Positions 1 to 12,085 of a stretch of DNA of 64,000 nt are shown here, one piece after another. The position numbers and the translations under genes are program-made. The DNA is from Beroe forskalii (lineage: Eukaryota > Ctenophora > Nuda > Beroida > Beroidae): the NCBI GenBank assembly GCA_011033025.1, contig WFMF01000025.1, forward strand, positions 545,018 through 609,017, written 5' to 3'. The notes under the pieces were generated by a model. That model did not search any database. It had not been told where the DNA came from and saw only the letters and a list, made by a program, of their open reading frames with translations. Each line of letters begins with the position of its first letter. Position 1 is the stretch's first letter.

Positions 1-1405
1 CAAAGAGGTATTCTGTCACTGGGAGTTTTAATTGCCAAACTGTGTCACTATTTGATTGTATACTGAATTCGACTAAGTTCAAAAAAAATACGGTGGTTTC
101 GATGTGATTTGTGAAGGACGAATGATTCTTTTCAGAACAGTGACAGCATTGAAACAGAAAGCATGAAATTTGAAATTTTGAAGAGTGACATCAACAGTCA
201 AGTTATCAACAAATAAGAAATACAGCGTGAATAAACGGTTACACAATCTGGATGCGAAACGTAAATGAAGAAAATGGCGCGGAAATCTACAACGAACTGA
301 TATGATTACAACAACTTGGTACGTAAGAACGCGCGCAAGAATTTAGAAGAAATGGCGTGCCAATGCATGTTCTCAGTGGTCGCGCGCAGCATTGGCGCAA
401 TATTTTATACTCCTACTAGAGTACTAGTTGTGCCTAGTAGGGAATGACACTAAAGGTTACATCAAGCACCGCCGGGGAGGGAAATTAAGCCTGCAGGGAA
501 CATCCACTAACAGGAATTGAAGAATTAGCACGCATGCAATTCATTTTTCAGATAAGGAGAAATCCTAAACTAAATTTAAATCCCTAAATTAAATTTAAAT
601 CTACATTTTTAAATCTAAATTAAATTTAATATATAAATTATTTAATTTGATACGGAATTAAAGATTTCGAAACAACCATATTTTTGAACCCCAAAATTTC
701 TATCCCGGCATTTATTGTCTCATGTTATTAGTCTTGGTGAGCGCCCTTTGGATCGCAGCACTCTGTAGTGCTTGTTGGCGAAGGCTGAGTGAGGAAGGGT
801 GGGGAAGGAGGACTCTACTTGAAGGTGGGTTTGTCAGCACGTTGGCAGCGTCACTCCAAGTCCCATATCTCGGGGAGGCGCAGCCCGGCTGGAGGCGCTT
901 AGCCGTGCACCAGTTCTTGTCTAGAATCACGTACTTTCTGCTTGGAGACAGGGAGAGAGAGGCAGTGCACCTCAGCACAGGTGCTTTCCTGCTGAATACC
1001 TAAGGAGGGTGGTTTGTGTGTTACTTGGCCTTGTAGTATACTGGTAGTTCACTATTGAGGAGCTTATTTATTGCAATGTTATATACAGGACTTAATGCGT
1101 GGGTCTTTCATCCAACAAGAGTGGCGTCTGATGCATCTCTTGTTGTCCGTTGTTCCATGTACATGGGATTACACTTATGGGTCTTGAGGGCCACGCTTTA
1201 AGTTTCGAAGCCCCCTCTATACTTAGCAGGGGGCCTTGGCCCTTCCTAGGATTTTCTCAAAGATTTGAACATCCCACTGGAAGTTTAAAAATTAAGTTCA
1301 GTTAGACAGGAATTTTTATAGAATATCACCTTTTAAGACTTCAAGTTTCAAAATCAATCAATGAAACATGATTTAAGCTGTTTTTTATACAGAATAGTAA
1401 AATAG
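1..1405 (+). repeat. Segmental duplication copy 1 (pairs with 4037-5522)
   Basis: This segment matches 4037-5522 in the same orientation almost throughout, with many small indels. Both copies hold, in order, a dispersed-repeat end (about 1-560 and 4037-4600), an AT-rich stretch of repeated AAATTTAAAT words, the region of the DPY19-like terminal exon, and a tail ending near a shared TGATTTAAGCTG. The copy probably begins before the window. The single-base differences are dense enough to reflect either decay or consensus errors in the assembly. Confidence 0.85.
712..1000 (-). pseudogene. Decayed duplicate of the DPY19-like terminal exon
   Basis: On the minus strand this encodes residues clearly copied from the DPY19-like last exon at 4784-5074, for example [13 protein letters not shown] followed by PGC. 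The frame is then lost: the [15 protein letters not shown] region of the intact exon is scrambled here by small indels, and the acceptor region is altered. It lies inside the duplication 1-1405, downstream of the intact gene on the same strand. It is not expected to contribute to the protein. If the indels are sequencing errors, it could instead be a spare terminal exon. Confidence 0.8.
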
Positions 1406-2620
1406 GGCAGAAAAAAAATATCAGTCGCAAAAATGTCCCTCCCTCCGTCCGTCCGTCACGTCCTTCCCTTATCACAAATCTTCAATATCACGATTTTATA
1501 ACCATTGGCTGTCGGTTGTCAAAACTAAAGTATGACTGATCCATCCGCGCGAAAATGCTCCATTCCTAAAATTATGATAAATTCTAATTGAGTGCTGTTG
1601 AAGAATTCAGGCTAGTGTCCTTATAACTCCTGGCTCTTCATTATCTATGAGATAATGACGTCACTCAGAAAATACATTTAAGCGCACCTAGCGCTTTAAG
1701 GGCTTAAGTTAGGGGTCAGATTAGGGCCAGATTTGTTAGGTTAGGCAGATTGGCGTTAGGTTTTGGTTAGCCATAATATGTAGGTTAGACACAGAAAATT
1801 GACGTTTGATCCGTGACGTCACTCAGCCAGAGTTATATATGGGACACATACCAGAATCTATGGGCTATGGATTGAGGGATAAGATGATAACGCTTCGGTT
1901 CTGGTGGCTAGTTTTAGCCCAGTGACAGAACCCCTTAGCGAGCGAGCGAGCGTCGCTCGACAACCAACAGTCACGTTTTGTGGCGACCAAACGTCCAAAC
2001 GACCGAATTTTTGTTGAAATTAGCATTGAAATTCCAAATGAAATTAGCATAAACGAAACCAAATTGGCAATCAATCACTCACGATACTGTGCAAAAAAGC
2101 CGCCAAATTATAACCGTGAGTCATTTTAAGTATTTCATTGTGTTTGACAAGTGTACAGGCTCATTTATGTCGTGGAGAGTAAGAATCATCCTGACAAAAG
2201 TCTTTAGTACATTTACGATGACTGCCTCAAGCCCCTCGTATTGTACCGCAAAACTTGTGATAACGTACTCTAAATATCTATAAAAATGCGTGGGATATTT
2301 ACTTGTGTTTGAAATAGACTTGTATTAACGATACGTTAATTATTTGTAATATTTGACCACGTGGGGAAAATTCAAAGTAGTCTCGTTCAAATGTAAGTCC
2401 AAATGATAAAGGCATACGCAGCTCTAAAATGTGCTGGTCGTCGGGAAAAAGCTGAAAAGCTACGCTCGATATTGGTGGTCGCCACGCTCGACGACCACAA
2501 TACAATTACAGGTAAAATCTCATTCTACGCTCGCTGGTCGTCAGCTGCGCTCGACGACCAGCGAAATAAATACTTACAATATTTTCACTGTGTACACTGT
2601 TTTGGCTATAACTTGAGAAG
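1406..2620. other. Non-genic stretch with dispersed repeat and short inverted repeats
   Basis: No gene was recognised. Bases 1430-1640 (a GTCC-rich start followed by an AT-rich part containing AAATTATGATAAATTC) match 15075-15310, so this is a dispersed family. At 2532-2563 an 11-nt perfect inverted repeat, CGCTGGTCGTC and GACGACCAGCG, surrounds a 10-nt loop; related CTCGACGACC words recur near 2487 and 4026. Confidence 0.6.
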
Positions 2621-3310
2621 GGATCGATATTTTTTCAAAATTCTTTTCCTCTGGTAGATGAATGATTTACGAAGATTCTAAATATGCTTTGAATGTGTTC
2701 TTATCAATAACAAACTGTTGAAACACAAGGAAATATTTAGTTTACGAAAAATCAAGTTTTAGCTATAACATTGCATCTGAGCAATATTTTTTTCAAAATT
2801 CTTTTTCCCTCTAGTAGATGTTTGTGTTAGAAAGATTCTAAATGTGTTGATTATTTATAACAAGCTGTTGAAACACAAGGAAATATTCAGTTGATGAAAA
2901 ATCTAGTTTTGGCTATAACATTGCGCCCGGTCGATATATTTATTAAATTATTTTTTCATTAGTTGGATAAATAATACATGAAATTTTTCATAATGCTTCA
3001 GAGGCTGAGAAGCAATGAAAAGCGGTTGAAACACAAGGAAATGTTTAGTTTCTAAAAAGCTAACTTTGGCTGAAACATCGCGTCTGATTGATATTTTTCA
3101 AAATTATTTTTTCCCTTTGATAGATGAATGTTTTCGAAGGTTCTAAAAGATGCTTAAATAAGTTGAGTAATGCCAACCCAATGTTGAAACACAAGGAAAT
3201 ATTAAGTTTATAAAAACGTAAGTTTTGGCTCTAACACCTCGTCTGATCGTTATTTCTTCCAAATTCTTTTTCCTCTGAAGATGAACGTTCTAAACATGCC
3301 TTGATGTGTT
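2620..3310 (+). repeat. Tandem repeat, ~155-bp unit, about 4-5 diverged copies
   Basis: Each copy carries GAAACACAAGGAAAT, then an AGTTTTGGCTATAACA-type word, a TTTTTCAAAATT stretch and a GTAGATGAATG-type word. Spacing is roughly 150-160 bases and copies differ by substitutions and short indels. Confidence 0.75.
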
Positions 3311-3319
3311 CCAAAAATT

Positions 3320-3975
3320 TTTCGCCTGTGGCGGGCTGTTGTGATCAAATAATGTTTCTAAATTTATTTAGACGCAGATTACTGAATTGATTTGGAGACA
3401 GATTCAGATGGGAAATACCATGAAATCTTTCGCTTGTGGCGAGCTGTTGTGATCAAATTGTACATTAACAAATTGATCTCAGAGGCAGAAATCAGATGGG
3501 AAATACCATAAAATTTCTCGCCTGCAGCGGGCTGTTGTGATCAAATTGTACATTACCAAATTGATCTTAGAGGCAGATTCAGATGGGAAATACCATAAAA
3601 TCTTTTCGCCTGTGGCGGCGGTTCTTATCGAATTATATATTACCAAATTGATCTAAGAGGCAGATTCAGATGCTTGGATGCGAAATACCATAAATTTTTT
3701 AGCCTGCGGCGGGCTGTTGTGATCAAATTATACATAACCAAATTGATCTTAGAGGCAGATTCAGATGGGAAATACCATGAAATCTTTCGCCTGTGGCAGG
3801 TGGTTCTGATCAAATTATACATTACCGAATTGATCTTAGAACCAGATTCGGATGGGAAATACCATGAAATTTTTCGCCTGCGGCGGGCTGTTGTGATCAA
3901 ATTATACATTACAAAATTGATCTTTGAGGCAGATTCAGATGGGAAAATGGAAATACCATGAAATTTTTCGACGGA
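3320..3975 (+). repeat. Tandem repeat, ~86-bp unit, about 7 copies
   Basis: The unit contains GATGGGAAATACCATGAAAT, a TTTCGCCTGTGGCGGGCTG-type word, GATCAAATTATACATTAC and TTGATCTTAGAGGCAGATTC. Open frames across the array on both strands follow from the repeat itself and show no domain. It directly abuts the second duplication copy that starts at about 4037. Confidence 0.85.
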
Positions 3976-4036
3976 TAGAAAATTCTTGAAACGATGGCGA
4001 CCAAATTGAGTAGTGAAAATCTGCGCTCGACGACCC

Positions 4037-5522
4037 ACAAGAGGTATTCTGTCACTGGGAGTTTTAGTACCAAACTGTGTCACTATTTGATTGTATACTG
4101 AATTCGACTAAGTTCAAAAAATACGGTGGTTCGATGTGATTTGTGAAAGACGAATGATTCTTTTCAGAACGAGTGACAGCATTGAAACAGAAAGCATGAA
4201 ATTTGAAATTTTGAAGAGTGACATCAACAGTCAAGTTATATCAACAGTCAAGAAAATACAGCGCGTGAATAAATGGTTACACAATCTGATGCGAAACGTA
4301 AATGGCGAAATGGCGCGAAATCTACAACGAACTGATATGATTACAACAACTTGGTACGTAAGAACGCGCGCGCAAGAATTTCAGAAGAAATTGCACGTGC
4401 CAATGCATGTTCTCCGTGGTCGCGCGCAGCATTGGCGCAATATTTATACTCCTACTAGAGTACTAGGAGTGCCTGTTGTAGAATGATGCTAAGGTTACAT
4501 CAAGCAGTAGCACCGCCGGGGAGGGAAATTAAGCGCCTGCATACGGGAACATCCCACTAACAAGAATTGAAGAATTAAGCACGCATGCGCAATTCTTGTT
4601 TTCGAATTAAAGGAGAAATCCCTAAACTAAATTTAAATCCCTAAATTAAATTTAAATCCCTACATTTTAAATCCCTAAATTAAATTTAATATATAAATTA
4701 TTTAATTTGGAGTACGAAATTCAGAGATTTCGGAAAAAACAACCATATTATTATTTTTGAATCCCAAAATTTCTATCCCGGCATTATTGCCCCATGTTAT
4801 TAGTCTGGTGAGCGCCCTTTGGACTCAGTACCTGCAGCACTCTGTAGTGCTTGTTAGCAAAGGCTAGGTGGAACAGGTGGGGGAAGGAGGAGAAGGACTC
4901 GCAGAAGGTGGGTTTGTCAGCGTTGGCAGCGTCCTCCAAGTCCCATATCTCGGGTAGCGCGCAGCCCGGGACAGGGCGCTTCGCCGTGCACCAGTTCTTG
5001 TCTAGGATCACGTACTCTGCTTGGAGACGGGAGAGAGAGCGGTGCACCTCCGCTGGGTGCTTCCTGCTAAACACCTAAGGAGGAGGGTAGTTTGCAATGT
5101 TACTTGTACTTGTAGTATACTGGTAGTTCGCAATGAGGAGCTTATTTATTGCAATGTTATATACAAGGACTAACAATCGTGGGTCTTTCGCATCAACAAG
5201 AGTGGCGTCTGCCGGTGCATCTCTTGTTGTCCGTTGTTCCCGTATGCACATGGGATTACACGCCCCCCCCCCCTTAGGTCTTAGGGGAGCCACGCCCCCC
5301 AAGTTTTCGGAAGCCCCCCCCCCCCTCTATAAAAAACCTTAGGGGGGCCTTGGCCCTTCCTAGGATTTTCTCAAAGATTTGAACATCCACTGGAAGTTAA
5401 AATTAAGTTCAGTTAGACAGGAATTTTATAGAATATCACCTTTTTAAGACTTCAAAGTTCAAAATCAATCAATGAAACATGATTTAAGCTGTATATTTAT
5501 ACAGAATAGTAAAAATTAGGGC
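4037..5522 (+). repeat. Segmental duplication copy 2, containing the intact DPY19-like last exon
   Basis: This is the better preserved partner of 1-1405. It starts at a shared AGAGGTATTCTGTCACTGGG and ends soon after GATTTAAGCTG. Its first ~560 bases also match 15320-15849 (dispersed repeat family f1), which ends in a GC-rich palindromic region near 4540-4598. The remaining ~900 bases include the functional terminal exon 4784-5074. Confidence 0.85.
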
Positions 5523-8500
5523 TATGAAAAATAAAATTAAAAATTGCTTAGATTTCGGCCATTCTAGACCACTCCCTCCCCCTTGTAGTTGTCCGCAAAC
5601 GTCCGCATCCCACTTCCAGAAACTCCCTCCTCCCCCAGACGTCCGCATTTTTCCTAAAAATCTTTTCAGTCATCAATTTTGGGCAAGAAATTTCACGATT
5701 TTCTAGTGAAATACCTGTCAAAACGAGCAAATTATTTGTAAACTGCGGACGTCCACGTTTGGCCAAACACCCCCATCCCCCTATGAGTATGTCCGCAAAC
5801 GTCTGCATTGGCCATTTGTTCCATTTGTCCCTGTCCCACCAATCCACTTTTTCTTGAGTTAGGGACAATCGGAACAGTGGCACCACCTTCTATTTTAACA
5901 CTGACGTGCTATCATATTTTTCGCCTTCCCAACCACGATCTCTGCCAACCCTTCTCAATGCCTTTTTGTAAATCAAATAGGCCAGTGGGGAGGGAAAACA
6001 TTAAAATCTCATCAAATCACACCTACAGGGACACAGAATGTAAATAAGTTACCTGGTAAACTAGTTTGGTTCTGTCCCTCAGTCCACTGTCCTCGTAATG
6101 CGGGTGGTTAACTATCCTTCGCATCGTCGTCAACCTGACACAGGGCAGTTAATCCTCGGATTTTTTATAGGCCCTCCTCTCGGACTATCTAGGGACGTTG
6201 CCCCGCCCCCCCCCCCCCATTCGAATACATATAACAGGTAATTCCAACCTAAACTCCGATTGATGAGAATTACACTACATACCTCATTAGATCGTTATTG
6301 TGATAGAAACAACCCAATTTGTGGGTGTACCTGAGGTTTGCAGTGACAGCCATAGGGCCTGCAAAGACAGCATGAGGTGGTGTTTCCTTCATGACCCAGT
6401 CGAACATTTCCTCCTGGTTTGCATTGGAGTACTCCCGGGTAGCGTTCAGAGGACCCTTCAGGTTCTGATAGCCCCCAATGGACATGCACCCCAGCAGGAT
6501 CATCACTGCAGTGTTCCTGAGCAGGGAGACAGGGCTGTAGTTGAGGGAAGAGGAAGGGGGAGCTGAAGGGGAGAGCTGAAGGGGGAACCTGAAGGGGAGA
6601 GCTGAAGGGGGAGCTGAAGGGGGGAGCTAAAGGGGGTAGCTGAAGGGAAGCTGAAGGGGAAGCTGAAGGGGGTAGCTGAAGGGGAAGCTGAAGGGGGGAG
6701 CAGAAGGAGAGCAGAAGGGGGGAGCTGAAGGGGGAGCTAAAGGGGGAGCTAAAGGGGGAGCTGAAGGGGGAGCTGAAGGGGGAGCTAAAGGGGGAGCTGA
6801 AGGAGAGCTGAAGGGGGAGCTAAAGGGGGAGCTGAAGGGGGGAGCTAAAGGGGAGCTAAAGGGGGGGGAGCTGAAGGGGAACTGAAGGGGTAGCTGGGGA
6901 GAGCTGAAGGGGGAGCTGAAGGGGGAGCTGAAGGGGGGAGCTAAAGGGGGGAGTTGAAGGGGAAAGCTGAAGGGGAGAGCTGAAGGGGAGAGCTGAAGGG
7001 GGAGCTGAAGGGAGGAGCTGAAGGGCAGAGCTGAAGGGGAAAGCTGAAGGGTAGAGCTAAAGGGGGGAGCTGAAGGGGAGAGCTGAAGGGGGGAGCTGAA
7101 GGGGAGCTGAAGGGGGGAGCTAAAGGGGGGGAGTTGAAGGGAGAGCTGAAGGTGGAGCTAAAGGGGAGAGCTGAAGGGGGGAGCTGGAAGGGGGTAGCTG
7201 AAGGGGAGAGCTGAAGGGGAGAGCTGAAGGGGAGCTAAAGGGGGAGCTGAAGGGGAGCTTGAAGGGGAGCTGAAGGGGGAGCTAAAGGGGGAGTTGAAGG
7301 GGAGAGCTGAAGGTGGAGCTAAAGGGGGGAGCTGAAGGGGGGAGCAGAAGGGGGTACGGTATAACTTAGCAATTTTTGATCCAATTGATCAGAAATTTTG
7401 ACAGTCGCGCCATTGACCTCCAAGCATGCGGGTATAAATTTTGGTGCGATTCTCGGGCACGTAGACCATCACGGGAGGCTTTCCAGCCCCTTAATAGTCG
7501 ATATTTTGAAGTTTTGAAAGCATCTGCGTGAAATGAAAAGGCTAACAAACCTCTGTTTGAAAGCATCTGCGCGAAAAGAAATGGCAAACAAACCTGTGCT
7601 TTGAGCTTATAGGGAGGATGATGGCGGAGGCAGCCAGAGAGCACAGAATAGCCATGTAAGGTGTGAGGAAGAGCTTCAGCCGCATGAGCAGGACAGCCAT
7701 AACGAAGTAACAGGCACACTGGAAGACATGATAAGGGAGGTGGTAGTAGTCAGAGACAAGGAACTCCTCTTCAGGCGCTGCCTTCTCTTCAGCGGCTTGC
7801 TTCTTTTTCCTCTTCTCTCCTTTTCCATTGACCTTCTGACTAGTCACACTGTCCTTCTTCGCCCCTTCCTTCTCCGCCCCCTCCCCCCAGGGAGGCAGGC
7901 AGTCTCTGAGGAAGACATACCCTAACCGGAGCACCACAGCACAAGTAGTTGGGAAGAGCAGGGTTGTAGAGCACACCCAGAAGTAATGGAAACCGATAAA
8001 GTTAAACGTGTCCGAGCACACGTAGAGCAGGGTGTGGAAATCCCGGAATTCCGTGAACTTGGACTTCAGGATGTTGAAGATGTGCGCATCGTCCGATAAG
8101 TTGAACATGAAAGCAGAGGAAGTTTTATAGGCAGCAGCCACGATGATGAAAGCCACGCCACCCCTCATGAATCTGGCTACCTTGTTGGAAAGGGGGATGT
8201 GAGTGTCGAGGTATATGACGAGCTTGAAGGCGAGGTAAGCTGATATGTATAGGGAGGAGACGAGCATCGTGTTGAGGAACTGACAGCAGGTAGCAATGAC
8301 GAAGCCTACAAACACAGAGTCTATGATGGGAGTGATGATGTGCTTTGGAGAGTAGCGGAGGAGGTAGGAGCCGAACAAGGAGAGAGTCTGAGTGAGGAGA
8401 ACGAACTGAGTGAACTGCCAGGGGACGGTTAGAAGGGTGGTAGTCAGGACCAGACACAGCCTGCTAGACAGAGAGGCGCCGTCCCGCAACATCCCTGACA

Positions 8501-9128
8501 CTAGGAGGGTCTGGAGAGTGAGGAAGGGCATGGAGAAGCTCTCTCTTAGAGGAGGGATACCATGAACTCTGGTGGAGTGGAAGTAGTTGAAGAAGAAGCA
8601 GGAGGCAGTGAGGAGGCCGCCCAGGGGGCTCCCTGACAAGTGCCACCCGAACAGGAGGAGGACCCCAGCGTAGAGACCAGCTAGTAGGAAGATGGAGTGG
8701 ATGTAGAAGATACTCAGCTCCCCCGGCCCTGCGCAGCTCTGCACGGCAGACAGTCCCTCACCCCGGTTAATGGTGTAGCACTGTCTGTACACACGGGTCT
8801 GGTTACGGTACCTGAAGTAGGCCCTAAAGGTACGGAATGCGGCCCCCAGGATCACCTCCGGGTACACATTGAAGCGCTGGAGAGTGTTGATGTGGGCGGG
8901 GTACTCGGTACCTGTGTCGTTGACGAGGGAGTGCCAGCCCTCTGCAAAGGAGGGCGCCTGTACGATGATCTTAAAAAACATGTAGTAGAAACCAGCCTCC
9001 GTTCTGAAGGACATCTCCCGCTCTACCGTAGACAAGTGAGAGAAGAACCGCTCGTTCTCGAAGAGTGTGCAGGGCAGTTTGTAGCCCAAGTAGGACACCA
9101 AGCAGAAGAGGAGGACTTTAGCGAACAT
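4784..9128 (-). CDS. DPY19L: DPY19-like protein C-mannosyltransferase
   Basis: The model is complement(join(4784..5074, 6053..6134, 6331..6534, 7594..9128)), 703 aa with all phases matching. The family is a multi-pass ER membrane enzyme that attaches mannose through a C-C bond to tryptophan in WxxW motifs of secreted and membrane proteins, using dolichyl-phosphate-mannose. Exon 1 opens with a hydrophobic segment, then the conserved [13 protein letters not shown] and APSF block, [29 protein letters not shown] and [13 protein letters not shown] Lys/Glu-rich loop precedes the last membrane segments ([12 protein letters not shown]). Exon 2 has [12 protein letters not shown], exon 3 [17 protein letters not shown], exon 4 [13 protein letters not shown] and [14 protein letters not shown]. 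Length fits the family (about 675-720 aa) and the sequence resembles vertebrate DPY19L1/L2 more than L3. The start at 9128 is the in-frame ATG directly before the hydrophobic segment. Intron 1 carries a large minisatellite. Confidence 0.93.
5075..6052. other. Intron 3 of the DPY19-like gene, repeat-bearing
   Basis: No coding sequence was found between exons 4 and 3. It contains C-rich runs at 5262-5330, a stretch with repeated GTCCGCAAACGTCCGCAT-type words around 5590-5810, and at 5926-6003 a dispersed repeat (family f2: CACGATCTCTGCCAACC, then CAATGCCTTTTTGTAAA) that recurs inverted at about 14898-14975 and direct at 45390-45457. Confidence 0.65.
6540..7360 (-). repeat. Minisatellite (AGCTGAAGGGGG on +) inside DPY19-like intron 1
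   Basis: About 55-60 copies of a 12-15-bp unit fill most of the intron between exons 1 and 2 and end a few bases before the exon-2 acceptor at 6535. On the transcribed minus strand each unit reads CCCCCTTCAGCT, a pyrimidine run followed by CAG, which resembles a 3' splice site. Units vary in G-run length and in GAAGG versus AAAGG. Confidence 0.95.
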
Positions 9129-9955
9129 GGCTGAAATGCAAGTGGTGGTTAAAGGGCGGTATTTATTGCTGGGGGTTAAGGACACGTCAGGTAACTTCTA
9201 AACCAAAGCAACGACAGTAAATAATGGATAGAGTTTCCACCGTTAAAAGTCCCAACTTATGGAGACGTGTTATTGCTTGTTATAACAGCCCTTGATCCCA
9301 TGGTAATGGGATTAATGGCCTATTAGATGGTTTGCAAGAAAGCATCGAATCAGGAATTGCACGCATAATGATAATGGTGAATGTGAATTCAAAAAGTTCA
9401 AATTATCTACGTTTCTGTTACACTTTACAGTTTCAAATGGTAATAATGCAGAACTAGAGTCAAATCGTTACATCAAAATATATACAGGTATTGTGGTACC
9501 GGTTCTTGATCAACAAAAACAAACATTTGATGTATTATGTGTAGTCGAAAGCAACACGTCAAAAAGGTCAGCAGGGGGTCAACAGGGGTCAGTAGGGGTT
9601 CAGCAGGGGGTCATTGGAATACTTTCATACTTTCATGTGTATCAATAAGATACAACTTTTGTTCCAAGGTGTTCACGAATATCTTTTGCGTTTCTGATGA
9701 TAGATGCACTGATGATACTATGATAGATGCACTGAATAAGTTTAAAATTAGGGGGGTCACATGAAAAGTCGACTTGGACGAATCCCCACAAAAATTGTTA
9801 CCAAAATTATCGGCGTGATGAGTACTTTTAAACAAACTAAGTTTTATTGGCCAATATCTTACGTTGAGAGACGTTTCTGCCTTCTAGCCAGGACTATAAG
9901 TTAGAGAATTTGGTGTCACAGAGTGATATAATAATCTTGTTGATGTGATGACGTC
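9129..9955. other. Upstream flank of the DPY19-like gene, no gene seen
   Basis: This probably includes the promoter and 5' UTR of the minus-strand gene, but no core-promoter motif was confidently recognised. A short GGGGTCA(A/G)CAG-type array of four to five copies lies at 9565-9622. Confidence 0.5.
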
Positions 9956-9959
9956 ATCA

Positions 9960-10135
9960 AAATCGCGTTAAACCGATAAAATTGACGACTCGACTCGACT
10001 GGACTGGACTGAAAGAATTCACTCGACGAATCGACTCGACAACTCGACTCAACAACTCGACTTGACGACTCGAAAACTCGACTCGACGATTCGACTCGAC
10101 TAATCGACTCAACAACTCGACGACTCGAAACGACT
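9960..10135 (+). repeat. Simple repeat of (A)CTCGACTCGAC words
   Basis: The stretch is built from ACTCGACTCGACGA and close variants. It is followed to about 10260 by short words alternating CATATGAAG and TTCATATG, which form small palindromes. Confidence 0.85.
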
Positions 10136-10539
10136 TCATGTCTTCATATGAACTTGATGAAGTTCATATGAAGGACACCCTGAGTTCATAAGTGAACTGG
10201 TAAACGCATTCATATAGTCATATGAAGTTCATTGAACTGCGAGGCGACCTCTGATACTCAAGTTCACCAAGTATATAGCCTTTCTATCATAAACCGAGTG
10301 ATGGGGACAACAAATTCAATGAAAGAGTTTCACTGCCTTCAGTTTTAACTGATGAGCACACAACAGAAAGAATGGCAAAAAGAATAAAAAGTGCCTTTGT
10401 AATTCGAGTATAAGAAATTTCAGTGGTGGTCCTATTGTAAGAGGAAAGCTTTTGTCCTTTGCGAACAATAAGCAGTGTGTGTATGAAGACGTTTGCTGCT
10501 CCACGGAAACAAAAGGTGTGAAGTGGGCAAATCAAACAC

Positions 10540-11998
10540 TCACAAACCTCAAGTTAAGTGAAACCCCAAGTTAAGTGACACACAAAGTGAAACCCCAAGT
10601 TAAGTGAGTCACAAAGTGTAACCCCAAGTTAAGTGAGTCACAAAGTGAAACCTCAAATTACAGAAACCCCCAAACTCACAAAGTTAAAACTCTAAGTGAA
10701 ACCCAAGTTAAGTGACTCACAAAGTGAAACCTCAAGTTAAGTGAGTCTCAAAGTGAACCCCCAAGTAAAGTGACTCACAAAGTCAAACCTCAAGTTAAGT
10801 GTAACCCCAAGTTAAGAGACTCCCAAAGTGAAACCCCAAGTTAAGTGACTCACAAAGTGTAACCCCAAGTTAAGTGACTCACAAAGTGAAACCCCAAGTT
10901 AAGTGACTCACAAAGTGTAACCCCAAGTTAAGTGAGTCACAAAGTGAAACCTCAAGTTAAGTGACTCACAAAGTGAAACCCCAAGTTAAGTGACTCACAA
11001 AGTGTAACCCCAAGTTAAGTGACTCACAAAAAGTGAAACCCAAGTTAAGACTCAAGTTAAGTGACTCAAGTGACTCAAAGTGAAACCCCAAGTTAAGTGA
11101 CTCACAAAGTGAAACCCCCCAAGTTAAGTTAAAGTGAAACTCCAAGTCACAAAGTGAAACCCCAAGTTAAGTGACTCACAAAGTGAAACCTCAAGTTAAG
11201 TGACTCACAAAGTGAAACCCCAAGTTAAGTGACTCACAAAGTGAAACCCCAAGTTAAGTGACTCACAAAGTGAAACCCCAAGTTAAGTGACCCCAAGTTA
11301 AGTCACAAAGTGAAACCCCAAGTTAAGTGACTCACAAAGTGAAACCCCAAGTTAAGTGACTCACAAAGTGAAACCCCAAGTTAAGTGACTCACAAAGTGA
11401 AACCCCCAAGTTAAGTGACTCACAAAAGTGAAACCCCAAGTTAAGTGACTCCACAAAGTGAAACCCCAAGTTAAGTGACTCACAAAGTGTAACCCCATAA
11501 GTGAGTCCCCAAAGTGAGTCACAAAGTGAAACCCCAAGTTAAGTGACTCACAAAGTGAAACCCCAAGTTGGTTAAGTGACTCACAAAGTCAAACCCCAAG
11601 TTAAGTGAAACACTAAGTGAACCCCCAAGTTAAGTGACTCACAAAGTTAAGTGACTCACAAAGTGAACCCCAGTTGAGTGACTCCCAAAGTGAAACCCCA
11701 AGTTAAGTGACTCCCAAAGTGAAACCCCAAGTTAAGTGACACACAAAGTGAAACCCCAAGTTGAGTGACTCCCAAAGTGAAACCCCAAGTTAAGTGACTC
11801 ACAAAGTGAAACCCCAAGTTAAGTGACTCACAAAGTCAAACCCCAAGTTAAGTGACTCACAAAGTCAAACCCCAAGTTAAGTGACTCACAAAGTGTAACC
11901 CCAAGTTAAGTGGCTCACAAAGTCAAACCCCAAGTTAAGTGACTCCCAAAGTGAAACCCCAAGTTAAGTGAGTCACAAAATTAAACCTCAAGTTAAGT
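10540..11998 (+). repeat. 29-bp minisatellite array, ~1.45 kb
   Basis: About 50 copies of CAAGTTAAGTGACTCACAAA plus GTGAAACCC. Variants include GTGTAACCC, GAGTCACAAA and truncated units. There is no coding content, and the array stops sharply at about 11998. Confidence 0.95.
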
Positions 11999-12000
11999 AG

Positions 12001-12085
12001 TTGCTGGAGAACAGAACACTCCCTCAGAAGATTTGGGAGGAAATTGGGAAAGTCTGTAGGACTCTCTTATGCGGACCTGCGGCTT
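12001..12085 (+). other. Possible orphan exon at the edge of the minisatellite
   Basis: An AG at 11999-12000 and a strong donor (GTAAGT at 12086) bracket an 85-base open stretch reading LPQKIWEEIGKVCRTLL among other residues. No partner exon was found on either side and the family is not recognised. It may be a chance match. Confidence 0.2.

Noticed and set aside
6277-6283. A GTATGT donor ending the second DPY19 exon at 6283
   Set aside because: The donor at 6330 (CTCAG|GTACAC) joins exon 3 with the correct residues of the family (NLR followed by [15 protein letters not shown]), whereas 6283 would insert 16 unrelated residues.
7728-9134. Open frames antisense to and in other frames of the DPY19-like exon 1
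   Set aside because: They overlap a long exon with clear family similarity and are shadows of its composition.
10540-11998. A CRISPR-like array
   Set aside because: The 29-bp units are contiguous with no unique spacers and the genome is eukaryotic; it is a minisatellite.
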